From JAWKXU01 sp020446465 (GTDB lineage Bacteria; Pseudomonadota; Alphaproteobacteria; Sphingomonadales; Sphingomonadaceae): DNA of 64,000 nucleotides. The DNA is taken from positions 664,920 through 728,919 of the forward strand of contig JAWKXU010000002.1 in assembly GCA_041396845.1 (NCBI GenBank). The letters are read 5' to 3'. Position numbers and translations under genes: made by a program. The notes beneath the pieces are model-generated. The model saw only the letters and a program-made list of their open reading frames with translations. It had not been told where the DNA came from and did not search any database. Position 1 is the stretch's first letter; the number at the start of each line of letters is the position of its first letter. Positions 25,316 through 33,780 of this stretch are shown piece by piece.

Positions 25316-25857
25316 CGGAGAAAAAACTGCTGATCGTGGAGGATGATGCCGATCTGGCCCGCACGCTCAAGCGATCGTTCGAACGGCGCGGCTATCGGGT
25401 CTCGCTGGCCTCCAGTCTTACCGAGCTTGACGCTTACCTCACGGCTCTGCCGCTAGACGAAGCACCCGGATATGCATTGATCGATCTGAAACTAGGCACC
25501 GAATCAGGCCTTACCGGCGTGAAAGCGTTGGCAGACCATTCTGCCCAGACCGTGATCGTCGTGCTAACCGGCTATGCCAGCATCGCAACAGCGGTAGAGG
25601 CCATCAAACTTGGCGCTACACATTACCTGCCCAAACCCGCCAATGGCGACGACATAGAAGCTGCTTTCGGCCGAACCGAAGCGGACACAACCATTTCTAT
25701 CGGTGAACGAACAACGCGTTCAGTCAAGACGGTGGAATGGGAACACATCCACGAAACGCTGGCTGCCACTGGCTTCAACATTTCCGAAACCGCGCGGCGG
25801 CTGGGAATGCATCGCCGGACCTTGGCGCGAAAGCTTCAAAAGCGTCAGATCAAGTGA
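25312..25857 (+). CDS. regA: Redox response regulator RegA/PrrA
   Basis: 181 residues from ATG 25312 (ATGA overlap with regB). The receiver domain has D11/D12, phospho-acceptor D58 in LIDLKLG and the conserved lysine in YLPKPANGDD. A short linker follows; the polyproline stretch of classic RegA is not evident. The Fis-type helix-turn-helix reads NISETARRLGMHRRTLARKLQKR, nearly identical to RegA proteins in general. It acts as a global regulator of respiratory and redox genes in alphaproteobacteria. Confidence 0.93.
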   Translation: MTEKKLLIVEDDADLARTLKRSFERRGYRVSLASSLTELDAYLTALPLDEAPGYALIDLKLGTESGLTGVKALADHSAQTVIVVLTGYASIATAVEAIKLGATHYLPKPANGDDIEAAFGRTEADTTISIGERTTRSVKTVEWEHIHETLAATGFNISETARRLGMHRRTLARKLQKRQIK

Positions 25858-26118
25858 TGCTGTTTCAACTCATTTGCAGGCGATGCGCCGCAACCGATGT
25901 GCTGTGGCACCGAACCAGATCCGAAACAGCCGTTCAGGATTGTTGTCTCGTGGCAGATAAAAGGACCGGACAACGATGCCGGGGTGCAGCAAAGATCAGC
26001 TGCGCGCGAATTGCCATGTCCACTTTCCTGCCTGAGACACGGAAACACCGACATGATCTGCGCGCGCTTTCCCCGACCATAAGTCACACAATCTCTGCAA
26101 GCAAAGTCAGGAAAAATC

Positions 26119-27834
26119 ATGGCCAGAACCGTTGCCGAAATCGTCACTGATGGATTGATCCAGGCGGGGGCGAAGCGAATATACGGTATTCCGGGCGATA
26201 CGATCAATCATTTCACGCAGGCTGTGTCGCGATCCAAACTGCGTTGGGTCCATGTCCGACATGAGGAAACCGGCGCCTTCGCCGCAGGGGGTGAAGCCTA
26301 TATGACCGGCGAACTGGCGGTGTGCGCTGGCACGTGCGGGCCGGGCAGCCTGCATTTCGTCAACGGCATCTATGAAAGCCACCGCAACGGCGCGCCCGTG
26401 TTGCTGATTGCTTCCGACGTTGACCGGACCCAGAAGGGTTTCGATTTCCCCCAGGATGTCGATCAGAAGAAGATCTACGAACAGCATTCGGTGTTCTGCG
26501 AATATATCTCGCACCCACATCAGGCCCGGCGGATCGTGACCAAGGCAGCGCAAGCCGCGTTGAACCGACGCGGCGTTGCGGTGGTGATCGTCAACGGCGA
26601 TATGTTCAGCGAAACCGATGAGGACAAGGTCGATTGGCAGGTCTATCGTCCGGCGTCGGTTTGCCGTCCATCGGATGACGAGCTGAAGCAACTGGCCGAT
26701 CTGGTGAACGCGGCGCGGCGGGTTTCGGTCTATGCCGGGATCGGTGCGCGCGATGCGAAGGCGCAGATCGAGGCGCTGTGCGACAGGTTGAAGGCACCGA
26801 TGGTCCACACCACTCGCGCCAAGGAATTTCTGGAGCCGGACAATCCCTTCAACGTGGGCGTCAACGGCATTCTGGGCAACAAGGCTGGAGTCGAGGCGCT
26901 GCACCGGGCCGATCTTGTCCTGACACTGGGCTGCGATTTCGCCTATTCGCAGTTCTATCCCGAACAGGGCAAGATCGTACAGATCGATATCGACCCCACC
27001 CATCTGGGCCGCCGCGCGCCGATCCATATGGGGCTGGTGGGCGGCATCGGTTCGACGATCGAGGCGCTGCTGCCCCTGTTGACCCCGCGCGAGGATCGCG
27101 ATCACCTCGACAAGATGCTGGACCAGTGGAAACAGGATCTGGCGGGATACCGCGAAGCAGGCCACAACAGCGATGACACCCTGATCCACCCGCAATTCGT
27201 GGCCAACATGCTCGATGGCAAGGCGGCCGATGACGCCATCTTCGTGTCCGACGTTGGCACGGCAATGGTCTGGATGCTGCGCCATATCACCGCGCGCGGC
27301 GGACGGCGGTTTCTCAACAGCCTGCTGCACGGCACGATGGCGAGCGGTTTCCCGCAAGCCATGGGGGCCAAGATCGCCTATCCCGAACGGCAGGTCATCG
27401 CCCTGTGTGGCGATGGCGGCATGACCATGCTGATGGGTGACCTGCTGACGCTGGTACAGGAAAAGGTGCCGCTCAAGCTACTGGTCTTCAACAATTCCAC
27501 GCTGGGCTTTGTTGAAATGGAACAACGGGTAGAAGGGCTGGTCGATCATTTCACGGGGCTGGAAAATCCCGATTTTTCGAAAGTTGCCGAAGCCTGCGGC
27601 ATTCGAGGCTGGCGGGTGGAGAAAGCCAGCGATCTGGCGCCAGCAATGGAAAGCTGGCTGGCCACCGAAGGACCGGGTCTGCTGGATGTAAAGGTGAACC
27701 GGATGGAACTTGTCATGCCGCCAGAGATAACCGTGGGCCAGGTGGCTTCAACCGCACTATTTGGCGTGAAGGCCGTGCTCTATGGGCGGGCAAAGGAAGT
27801 GGTCGGCCTGCTGCGCGACAATTTCTTGCGCTGA
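26119..27834 (+). CDS. poxB: Ubiquinone-dependent pyruvate dehydrogenase PoxB
   Basis: 571 residues, one less than E. coli PoxB. It is a thiamine-diphosphate and FAD enzyme at the inner membrane face: pyruvate to acetate and CO2 with electrons passed to ubiquinone. The catalytic Glu lies in VRHEETGAFAAGG, the ThDP/Mg motif runs from GDGGMTMLMGD to FNNSTLGFVEME, and the C-terminal lipid-binding tail resembles E. coli (KAVLYGRAKEVVGLL, ending NFLR). A ribosome site AGGAAAAATC precedes the ATG. The 261-base gap upstream separates it from regA and probably contains its promoter. The amidotransferase gene follows 19 bases later. Confidence 0.93.
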   Translation: MARTVAEIVTDGLIQAGAKRIYGIPGDTINHFTQAVSRSKLRWVHVRHEETGAFAAGGEAYMTGELAVCAGTCGPGSLHFVNGIYESHRNGAPVLLIASDVDRTQKGFDFPQDVDQKKIYEQHSVFCEYISHPHQARRIVTKAAQAALNRRGVAVVIVNGDMFSETDEDKVDWQVYRPASVCRPSDDELKQLADLVNAARRVSVYAGIGARDAKAQIEALCDRLKAPMVHTTRAKEFLEPDNPFNVGVNGILGNKAGVEALHRADLVLTLGCDFAYSQFYPEQGKIVQIDIDPTHLGRRAPIHMGLVGGIGSTIEALLPLLTPREDRDHLDKMLDQWKQDLAGYREAGHNSDDTLIHPQFVANMLDGKAADDAIFVSDVGTAMVWMLRHITARGGRRFLNSLLHGTMASGFPQAMGAKIAYPERQVIALCGDGGMTMLMGDLLTLVQEKVPLKLLVFNNSTLGFVEMEQRVEGLVDHFTGLENPDFSKVAEACGIRGWRVEKASDLAPAMESWLATEGPGLLDVKVNRMELVMPPEITVGQVASTALFGVKAVLYGRAKEVVGLLRDNFLR

Positions 27835-27853
27835 AACGAGGATCTACCAAGCG

Positions 27854-28660
27854 ATGTGCGAACTATTTGCCATGAACAGCGCAGGGGTTGCGAAGGTTAC
27901 CGCCGACCTTGATGCCTTTGCGCGTGAAGGCGGGGAGCGTAATCTCAACCGTGATGGCTGGGGCATTGTCTTTGCAGAAAAGCGCGATGCCCACGTCTTC
28001 CGCGAGGCCGCCCCGGCGGCAGACAGCGCGCTGGCGAAGATGGTGTTCGATCAGGAATTTGCCTCAAGCGATCTGATCGCCCATGTCCGACGCGCATCGC
28101 AAGGCAATCAGTTATTGGCCAATACCCATCCGTTCACCCGGGTACGCGGCGGCATGGCCCATCACTTTGCCCATAATGGCGATCTGGATGGTATTGCCCA
28201 CTTGCCCGAAGCCGCACCCTGGCTGAGCGAACGGGTGGGCGATACCGATTCCGAAATGGCCTTCCTCATCCTGCTCGCCCGGCTTGCAGGGGCAGGTCAG
28301 GACGATGCTGCGCGTTTCGACGTGTTCGCCAGATTCTGCGCCGATATGCGCGGGCTGGGTCCGGCAAACTTCCTGTTTTATGATGGTCGCAGCCTGTTTA
28401 TCCATGCCGACCAACGCCGCCATGAACTGCCCGATATGACGATTACCGAACCGCGCGAGCCGGGTCTGGTCATGCGGCATTTCGGCGATTGCCACGATAT
28501 AGGTCACTGGCATGGGAGAGGGCCACGGATCAGGAATGTGTCGCCGCGCACATACTTGTTTGCCAGTGTGCCGCTGGACGATGACGAGTGGGAACCACTC
28601 CCGCGCGGCACGGCGATGATGCTGCGGCGCGGTACAGTACTGCACCGAACGGCCGGGTAA
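27854..28660 (+). CDS. Class II glutamine amidotransferase (YafJ type)
   Basis: 268 residues from ATG 27854; the mature enzyme would begin at Cys2 (MCELF), the N-terminal nucleophile that releases ammonia from glutamine. NLNRDGWGIVF and HVRRAS carry the oxyanion and glutamine-binding residues, and FAHNGDL is the conserved Asn-Gly pair. There is no synthase domain; such free-standing proteins are of unknown physiological role. It is 19 bases downstream of poxB, probably in one transcript, and convergent with a glutamate-synthase-like flavoprotein. Confidence 0.85.
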   Translation: MCELFAMNSAGVAKVTADLDAFAREGGERNLNRDGWGIVFAEKRDAHVFREAAPAADSALAKMVFDQEFASSDLIAHVRRASQGNQLLANTHPFTRVRGGMAHHFAHNGDLDGIAHLPEAAPWLSERVGDTDSEMAFLILLARLAGAGQDDAARFDVFARFCADMRGLGPANFLFYDGRSLFIHADQRRHELPDMTITEPREPGLVMRHFGDCHDIGHWHGRGPRIRNVSPRTYLFASVPLDDDEWEPLPRGTAMMLRRGTVLHRTAG

Positions 28661-28688
28661 CGTTCCCCCCGTATAGAATCGCTCGTGC

Positions 28689-30308
28689 TTATCTGGCGCG
28701 AGCCCGGACGGCCGCCAGGTCAGTAGCGGGGCGGAAGCTGTCGGCACGAGCCGCCGCCCACCAGTCGGCGTAGATTGTGTCATCGGGGGCATCCAGCAGA
28801 ATACCGTTGGGCAGGAAGGTGTGAATCCTGTCCATCCGTGCAGCCTTTTCGGTGCCGGTACGGTGCATGATGTGGTGCGGTTCCAGATCCCGCGGATGGG
28901 CAAAGCCCGCCGCGGCCACGATGTCGGCCAAAGCCACCAGCGTCTTGCGATGATAGCGCGCGGCGCGTTCGCCCTGCACTTCGGGCACCAGGCCCCGCTG
29001 GCGCCCCGGATTCTGCGAGGTGACGCCTGTGGGACAATTGCCGAGATGACAGCGTTGGGCCTGAATACAGCCGATCGAGAGCATGAAGGCGCGCGCCGCG
29101 TTGCACCAGTCCGCTCCCAGCGCGATGTTGAGCGCCAGGCCCATGCCAGAATAGACCTTGCCGCTGGCGGCCAGACGCACTTCGTCCTTCAGTCCCGCGC
29201 CGACCAGTGCGTTGCGCATCAGGATCAGGCCTTCGGTCAGCGGAGTGCCGACCCAGTCCGACAGTTCGAGCGGTGCAGCGCCCGTGCCGCCTTCGCCGCC
29301 ATCGACAACGATGAATTCGGGGCGGATCCCGGTTTCCAGCATCGCCTTGACCATGGCGAAGGGCTCGTGGGGCTGACCGATACACAGTTTCAGACCCACC
29401 GGTTTGCCACCGGAAAGGTCACGCATTTTCGCAGCAAACTCCATCATTTCGATCGGTGTCGAAAACGCCTTGTGCCCGCGCGGTGACAGACAATCCTGAT
29501 GCACCGGAACCCCGCGTATTTCGGAAATTTCCTTTGTCACCTTGACGGCGGGAAGCAAGCCCCCATGGCCCGGCTTGGCCCCCTGGCTCAACTTGATTTC
29601 GGTCATTTTGATCTGATCGTGGGCGGCCTTGTCCCGGAATTTTTCAGGATCGAAATTGCCGTCGCCGGTGCGCGCGCCGAAATAGCCCGACCCCAGCTCC
29701 CAGACAACATCGCCACCGTTTTCCTGGTGATAGCGGCTGAATCCGCCTTCACCGGTATCGTGGTAGAACCCGCCCAGTTTCGCCCCCAGATTCAGCGCTC
29801 GTACTGCGTTTGCGGAAAGCGCGCCAAAGCTCATCGCCGATATGTTCATGATCGAGGCGGAATAGGGCTGCTTCGTCTGGCTGTTGCCCACCATGACCCT
29901 GGGATCTTCATCGGGCGTGTCGCATGGCGAAACCGAATGGGTGATCCAGTGGTAATCGGCTGCCTCGACATCGCGCTCGGTTCCGAAGGGATGCGTGTCG
30001 CTGGAACCTCTGGCCCGAGCATGGACCAGATGACGCGCTTCGTAGGAATAAGGCGTTCCGCCCAGATCGTCCTCGACAATATAGGCTCGCAAATAGGGCC
30101 GCAACTGATAGGCCAATTGGCGAATGTGACCGGCGATCGGGAAATTGCGAGTCACCGTCCAGCCGCGCTGGAACCAGTCATAGAGGCCGAGCAGGACAAG
30201 CCCGCCGCTCGGCACCGCCAGCCACCACCAGTCCTTCCAGATGGCCAGGGCAAAAAGCGCCGCTAATGCAAAGACGAGTATCGAGCGTTTGAATGTATCA
30301 AGCATCAC
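28689..30308 (-). CDS. FMN-binding glutamate synthase domain protein
   Basis: 539 residues. Two N-terminal membrane helices (about 8-25 and 30-46) are followed by the FMN-binding central domain of glutamate synthase: MSFGALSANAVRALN, SQGAKPGHGGLLPA, VVDGGEGGTGAAPLELSDW and the 3Fe-4S cysteines C-x5-C-x4-C in CIQAQRCHLGNC. The glutaminase domain and the beta-helix domain of GltB are missing. This YerD-like group has unknown substrate; the iron-sulfur and FMN sites show it is an oxidoreductase. The membrane anchor and nearby quinone enzymes would allow electron exchange with the respiratory chain (inference). It converges on the amidotransferase with 28 bases between. Confidence 0.88.
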   Translation of the reverse strand: MMLDTFKRSILVFALAALFALAIWKDWWWLAVPSGGLVLLGLYDWFQRGWTVTRNFPIAGHIRQLAYQLRPYLRAYIVEDDLGGTPYSYEARHLVHARARGSSDTHPFGTERDVEAADYHWITHSVSPCDTPDEDPRVMVGNSQTKQPYSASIMNISAMSFGALSANAVRALNLGAKLGGFYHDTGEGGFSRYHQENGGDVVWELGSGYFGARTGDGNFDPEKFRDKAAHDQIKMTEIKLSQGAKPGHGGLLPAVKVTKEISEIRGVPVHQDCLSPRGHKAFSTPIEMMEFAAKMRDLSGGKPVGLKLCIGQPHEPFAMVKAMLETGIRPEFIVVDGGEGGTGAAPLELSDWVGTPLTEGLILMRNALVGAGLKDEVRLAASGKVYSGMGLALNIALGADWCNAARAFMLSIGCIQAQRCHLGNCPTGVTSQNPGRQRGLVPEVQGERAARYHRKTLVALADIVAAAGFAHPRDLEPHHIMHRTGTEKAARMDRIHTFLPNGILLDAPDDTIYADWWAAARADSFRPATDLAAVRARAR

Positions 30309-30487
30309 GGAGGAGATACGCTATAAAACCCTGAAAATCCAAGGTGTCATTGATAGCCTTTGTTGCATAACGAGGTCATGAGAAATACCGCTACAAATCT
30401 GCCGCTCCGCATTGCAGACGCTCACATGAATTGCCCCCTATCAACCTTGACGTGACCCAGCCGGGCAGAGTTATGACACTGGCCGGT

Positions 30488-30925
30488 TTATGGGGCGGGA
30501 TTTCCCGTCTGCAGGCTTTGCAGCAATTTGGTCAGGATTGCCTGTAAGACCTCACGCTCTTCCTCATTGAGCGTGCCGAATGTCTGGTCGACAATTTTAC
30601 GACGCATCGGTTCGGTCTTGGCCGCAGCATCTACACCACTGGCAGTGACACGAATCTGCTTTGCGCGTCGGTCCGTCGGGTCTGGCAGACGTTCCACCAG
30701 ACCATCCCGTTCCAGCCCGTCAATCGCCTGTGTAACCGTGCGGGGGGCCTGGGCAAGGAAATCCGCGATGTCGATCGCCCGCATCGGCCCTCGTTTTATC
30801 AGGAACAGCAACAGTCTTGTACGGGCCAGCGATGCGCCATTGCGCGCCATTTGCTGATCGAGGGTTCGGGTAAGCTGCCGGTAAACTTCGACATATCCGG
30901 TTACGAGGGATTCTATATCGGTCAT
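30488..30925 (-). CDS. MarR family transcriptional regulator of the drug pump
   Basis: 145 residues from ATG 30925 (a GTG at 30937 adds four). It has a winged helix with the MarR layout: TRLLLFLIKRGPMRAIDIADFL, the recognition helix TVTQAIDGLERDGLVERLPDPTDRRAKQIRVT, and dimerisation helices at both ends. The DxRxxxIxVT wing motif is present. It is divergent from the emrA-emrB-OMF operon with a 121-base gap that contains repeated CAATATATGC elements, so it most likely represses the pump and itself, with release by a toxic compound. Confidence 0.9.
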   Translation of the reverse strand: MTDIESLVTGYVEVYRQLTRTLDQQMARNGASLARTRLLLFLIKRGPMRAIDIADFLAQAPRTVTQAIDGLERDGLVERLPDPTDRRAKQIRVTASGVDAAAKTEPMRRKIVDQTFGTLNEEEREVLQAILTKLLQSLQTGNPAP

Positions 30926-30958
30926 TGCAGTTGCCACCCGCCTATTTCAGAGTAACCT

Positions 30959-30983
30959 CAATATATGCTATTGCAATATATGC
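30959..30983. promoter_or_regulatory. Probable MarR operator
   Basis: Two direct copies of CAATATATGC (30959-30968 and 30974-30983), 15 bases apart, overlap a perfect 10-bp palindrome TATTGCAATA at 30969-30978. It is placed between the divergent marR and emrA genes, where one site could shut both promoters. Confidence 0.55.
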
Positions 30984-31046
30984 CGGTTGGGACCATCTGC
31001 CAACTCGAAGCATCAATGTACAGGCAGTGTGCAAGGATTTCGGACA

Positions 31047-32192
31047 GTGACAGAAACAACCACCAGTGAGGATATGACTGACGCGGCAGATAATACGCTC
31101 CGGCCATCCCCGCTTAACCGGCCAGGCGTGAGAATTGCGCTGATTATCGCGGTCATCGTCATTGCCATTGCGGCAGTGGTGGGGCTGTTCCATTACTGGA
31201 CGGTCGGCCGGTATGAAGAAAGCACCAATGACGCCTATATTCAGGCTGACGCCGTGGTGATTGCCCCCAAGATCAGCGGCTATGTCGATCAGGTCTATGT
31301 CATTGACAATCAGGCCGTCAAACCCGGTGATCCGCTGTTCCGCATTGATGCCCGCGATTACAAGTCTCGGGTTGCGGAGGCCCAAGCCCAGATTGATGCC
31401 GCCCGGGCCGATGCACAAAGCCTGAAGGCACAAATTGCTGAACAGCAGGCCGCCGTGGCCTCCGCCATGGGGCAACTGGCATCAGCGCAAAGCGATCTGA
31501 CCCTGGCAACAGATATAGAGAAGAGATACAAATCGTTGGCCGCCACCGGCGCGGAATCACGCGAAACCTACGCGGAAAAACGCAATCAGCTGGCACGGGC
31601 GCAGGCCGCCGTGGCCACGCGCACAGCTGACGTTGACACTGCCCGGCGTCGGGTTGGCTCGCTTCAGGCGCAGATTGCCCAGGCCACAGCTAGGGCCGAA
31701 GGGGGTGAGGCGCAGCGCGTCACCGCGAATGTCAATCTGGGGTCCACCATTGTCCGCGCCACCACGGCAGGGCGTGTGGGCAACAAGACCGTTGAAATGG
31801 GACAGTTCGTGCAGCCAGGCACCCGTGTGATGTCGGTCGTTCCGGTGCAGAAGCTTTACGTCGAAGCAAATTTCAAGGAAACCCAGCTTGGCATGATGCG
31901 GGTTGGCCAGCCCGTGACAATAGAGGTTGATGCACTGGGCGGTGTGGAACTGCACGGCAAGGTGCAAAGCTTTGCACCGGGCACGGGGGCGCAATTCTCC
32001 CTGCTCCCGCCGGAAAACGCGACCGGCAATTTCACCAAGATCGTTCAGCGCGTGCCAGTGCGTATTTCGATTGATGCCCGGGCCAATACGCTGGCCCTGC
32101 TGCTGCCCGGCATGTCGGTTACCACCACGGTCAACACCAAATCGGGCAAGGCATCGCTGGACAAGGTGGCGGACGAGCAGGAGCCGAACTGA
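31047..32192 (+). CDS. emrA: EmrA-type membrane fusion protein (HlyD family)
   Basis: 381 residues from GTG 31047, preceded by AAGGA nine bases upstream; ATG 31074 is the alternative. One membrane helix (about residues 28-50) is followed by STNDAYIQADAVVIAPKISGYV, the barrel-sandwich start typical of EmrA, a long alpha-helical hairpin (about 95-220, Ala/Gln-rich coiled coil), the second lipoyl half (RATTAGRVGNKTVEMGQFVQPG), and a beta-barrel. It bridges EmrB to the outer membrane channel across the periplasm. The stop overlaps the next ATG by one base. Confidence 0.92.
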   Translation: MTETTTSEDMTDAADNTLRPSPLNRPGVRIALIIAVIVIAIAAVVGLFHYWTVGRYEESTNDAYIQADAVVIAPKISGYVDQVYVIDNQAVKPGDPLFRIDARDYKSRVAEAQAQIDAARADAQSLKAQIAEQQAAVASAMGQLASAQSDLTLATDIEKRYKSLAATGAESRETYAEKRNQLARAQAAVATRTADVDTARRRVGSLQAQIAQATARAEGGEAQRVTANVNLGSTIVRATTAGRVGNKTVEMGQFVQPGTRVMSVVPVQKLYVEANFKETQLGMMRVGQPVTIEVDALGGVELHGKVQSFAPGTGAQFSLLPPENATGNFTKIVQRVPVRISIDARANTLALLLPGMSVTTTVNTKSGKASLDKVADEQEPN

Positions 32193-33772
32193 TGGCCTCT
32201 GCCGCCGCAACGAAGGCTGGCGCTCAGGCTGCCGACAGCGGACAACGACCCCCAAATGCCGATCTTGCGGCATGGCTGGCAGTGGCGGCGGGCACGATGG
32301 GCGCCATGATGGCAACGCTCGATATTTCGATTGTCAATTCCGCCCTTCCCACCATTCAGGGTGAAATCGGGGCCAGCGGCACGGAAGGAACATGGATTGC
32401 AACATCGTTCCTGGTGGCTGAAATCATCATCGTGCCGCTATGCAACTGGTTTGAGAAATTGCTGGGCTTGCGCCGGTTTCTGCTGATTTCGGCAGTGTTG
32501 TTCACCGGGTTTTCCGTGCTGTGCGGTGTGGCTGACAATTTGACCATGATGATTATCGGCCGGGCCGGACAGGGGCTCGCCGGCGGGGGTATGATGCCCA
32601 CCGCGATGACCATCATCGCCACCCGCCTGCCCCGGCACCAGCAGCCAATCGGCACGTCCCTGTTCGGAATGACTGCTATCCTTGGGCCAGTCGTGGGGCC
32701 AGTGCTGGGGGGCTGGCTGACCGAAGCCTTCAGCTGGCATTATGCCTTCTTCATCAATGTGCCGGTCTGCGCGGTTCTGGTCGTGCTGTTGCTGGTCGGC
32801 CTGCCCAGTCAGAAGACAAAGCTGGAGTTGCTGGCCGAGGCAGACTGGTTCGGCCTTGTCGGCCTGTCGGTCGGGCTGGGCTGCATGACGGTGGTGCTGG
32901 AAGAGGGCAATCGGGAGCAGTGGTTTTCGTCAAGCCTGATCGTGCAGCTGACCATCTTGTCCGCGCTCGGCTATATCCTGATGATGATTGGACAGTTCAG
33001 GGCAAAATCTCCAATCATCCGGTTATCGCTGCTGCTGAATCGTGTGTTTGCCAGCATCATCGTGATGGGGGTGGTGCTGGGCATGGTCCTTTATGGAACA
33101 TCCTTCGTGATCCCCCAGTTCCTGGCGGCCATTGCTGACTACAATGCCTACCAAGCGGGCAAGATCGTGATGCTTTCCGGCTTTCCAGCCATGATCGGAA
33201 TGTTTCTTGCCCCCTTTTTGATGCGTCATGTGGATATTCGTGTCGCAGTCATTGTCGGCATGGCCATTCTGGCGACCAGCTGTTTTATCGATACCACGTT
33301 GACGGCCGCTGCCGTCGGAGATGATTTCGTGGATTCGCAGCTGATGCGTGGCGCAGGGACCGTGCTGGCCATGTTGTTTCTCAACCAGGCGGCGATTTCG
33401 TCCGTCTCGGTCCAGTATGCCGGGGATGCCGCCGGCCTGTTCACCACCGCGCGCAACCTTGGCGGATCGCTGGTCCTTGCGGCCATTTCCACGATTCAGG
33501 ACCAGCGGGTGTGGTTTCATTCGCGGCGGCTAGAAGAATCGCTGCAGGCCAACAGCCTGATGGTGCAGGACCGGATGGCTGAAATGACCCATTCATTCGG
33601 CAGCAGCGAGGCCGCGTTCAAGGCTCTTGGCGGCACGATCGCGCGGGAAGCGTTAGTGATGACCTATAACGATATGTACTGGCTGCTCGGTATCGGCATT
33701 CTGCTGGTTTGCCCGCTGGTGCTGCTGCTCAAGCCTCTGCCCAAGGAAATCAGAGCAAAGGCAATGCATTGA
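32192..33772 (+). CDS. emrB: EmrB/QacA-type drug:H+ antiporter (DHA2, 14 helices)
   Basis: 526 residues, 14 predicted membrane helices. DHA2 marks: LDISIVNSALPTIQGEIGAS in helix 1, motif A-like loop FEKLLGLRRFLLIS, motif C GMTAILGPVVGPVLGGWL in helix 5, and the WHYAFFINVPV segment in helix 6. It exports lipophilic drugs using the proton gradient. With EmrA and the following outer membrane protein it forms a complete tripartite pump spanning the envelope. Confidence 0.93.
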   Translation: MASAAATKAGAQAADSGQRPPNADLAAWLAVAAGTMGAMMATLDISIVNSALPTIQGEIGASGTEGTWIATSFLVAEIIIVPLCNWFEKLLGLRRFLLISAVLFTGFSVLCGVADNLTMMIIGRAGQGLAGGGMMPTAMTIIATRLPRHQQPIGTSLFGMTAILGPVVGPVLGGWLTEAFSWHYAFFINVPVCAVLVVLLLVGLPSQKTKLELLAEADWFGLVGLSVGLGCMTVVLEEGNREQWFSSSLIVQLTILSALGYILMMIGQFRAKSPIIRLSLLLNRVFASIIVMGVVLGMVLYGTSFVIPQFLAAIADYNAYQAGKIVMLSGFPAMIGMFLAPFLMRHVDIRVAVIVGMAILATSCFIDTTLTAAAVGDDFVDSQLMRGAGTVLAMLFLNQAAISSVSVQYAGDAAGLFTTARNLGGSLVLAAISTIQDQRVWFHSRRLEESLQANSLMVQDRMAEMTHSFGSSEAAFKALGGTIAREALVMTYNDMYWLLGIGILLVCPLVLLLKPLPKEIRAKAMH

Positions 33773-33780
33773 GAAAACAG

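Noticed and set aside
26107..27357. 416-codon open frame on the minus strand
   Set aside because: Antisense to poxB; no ribosome site or domain.
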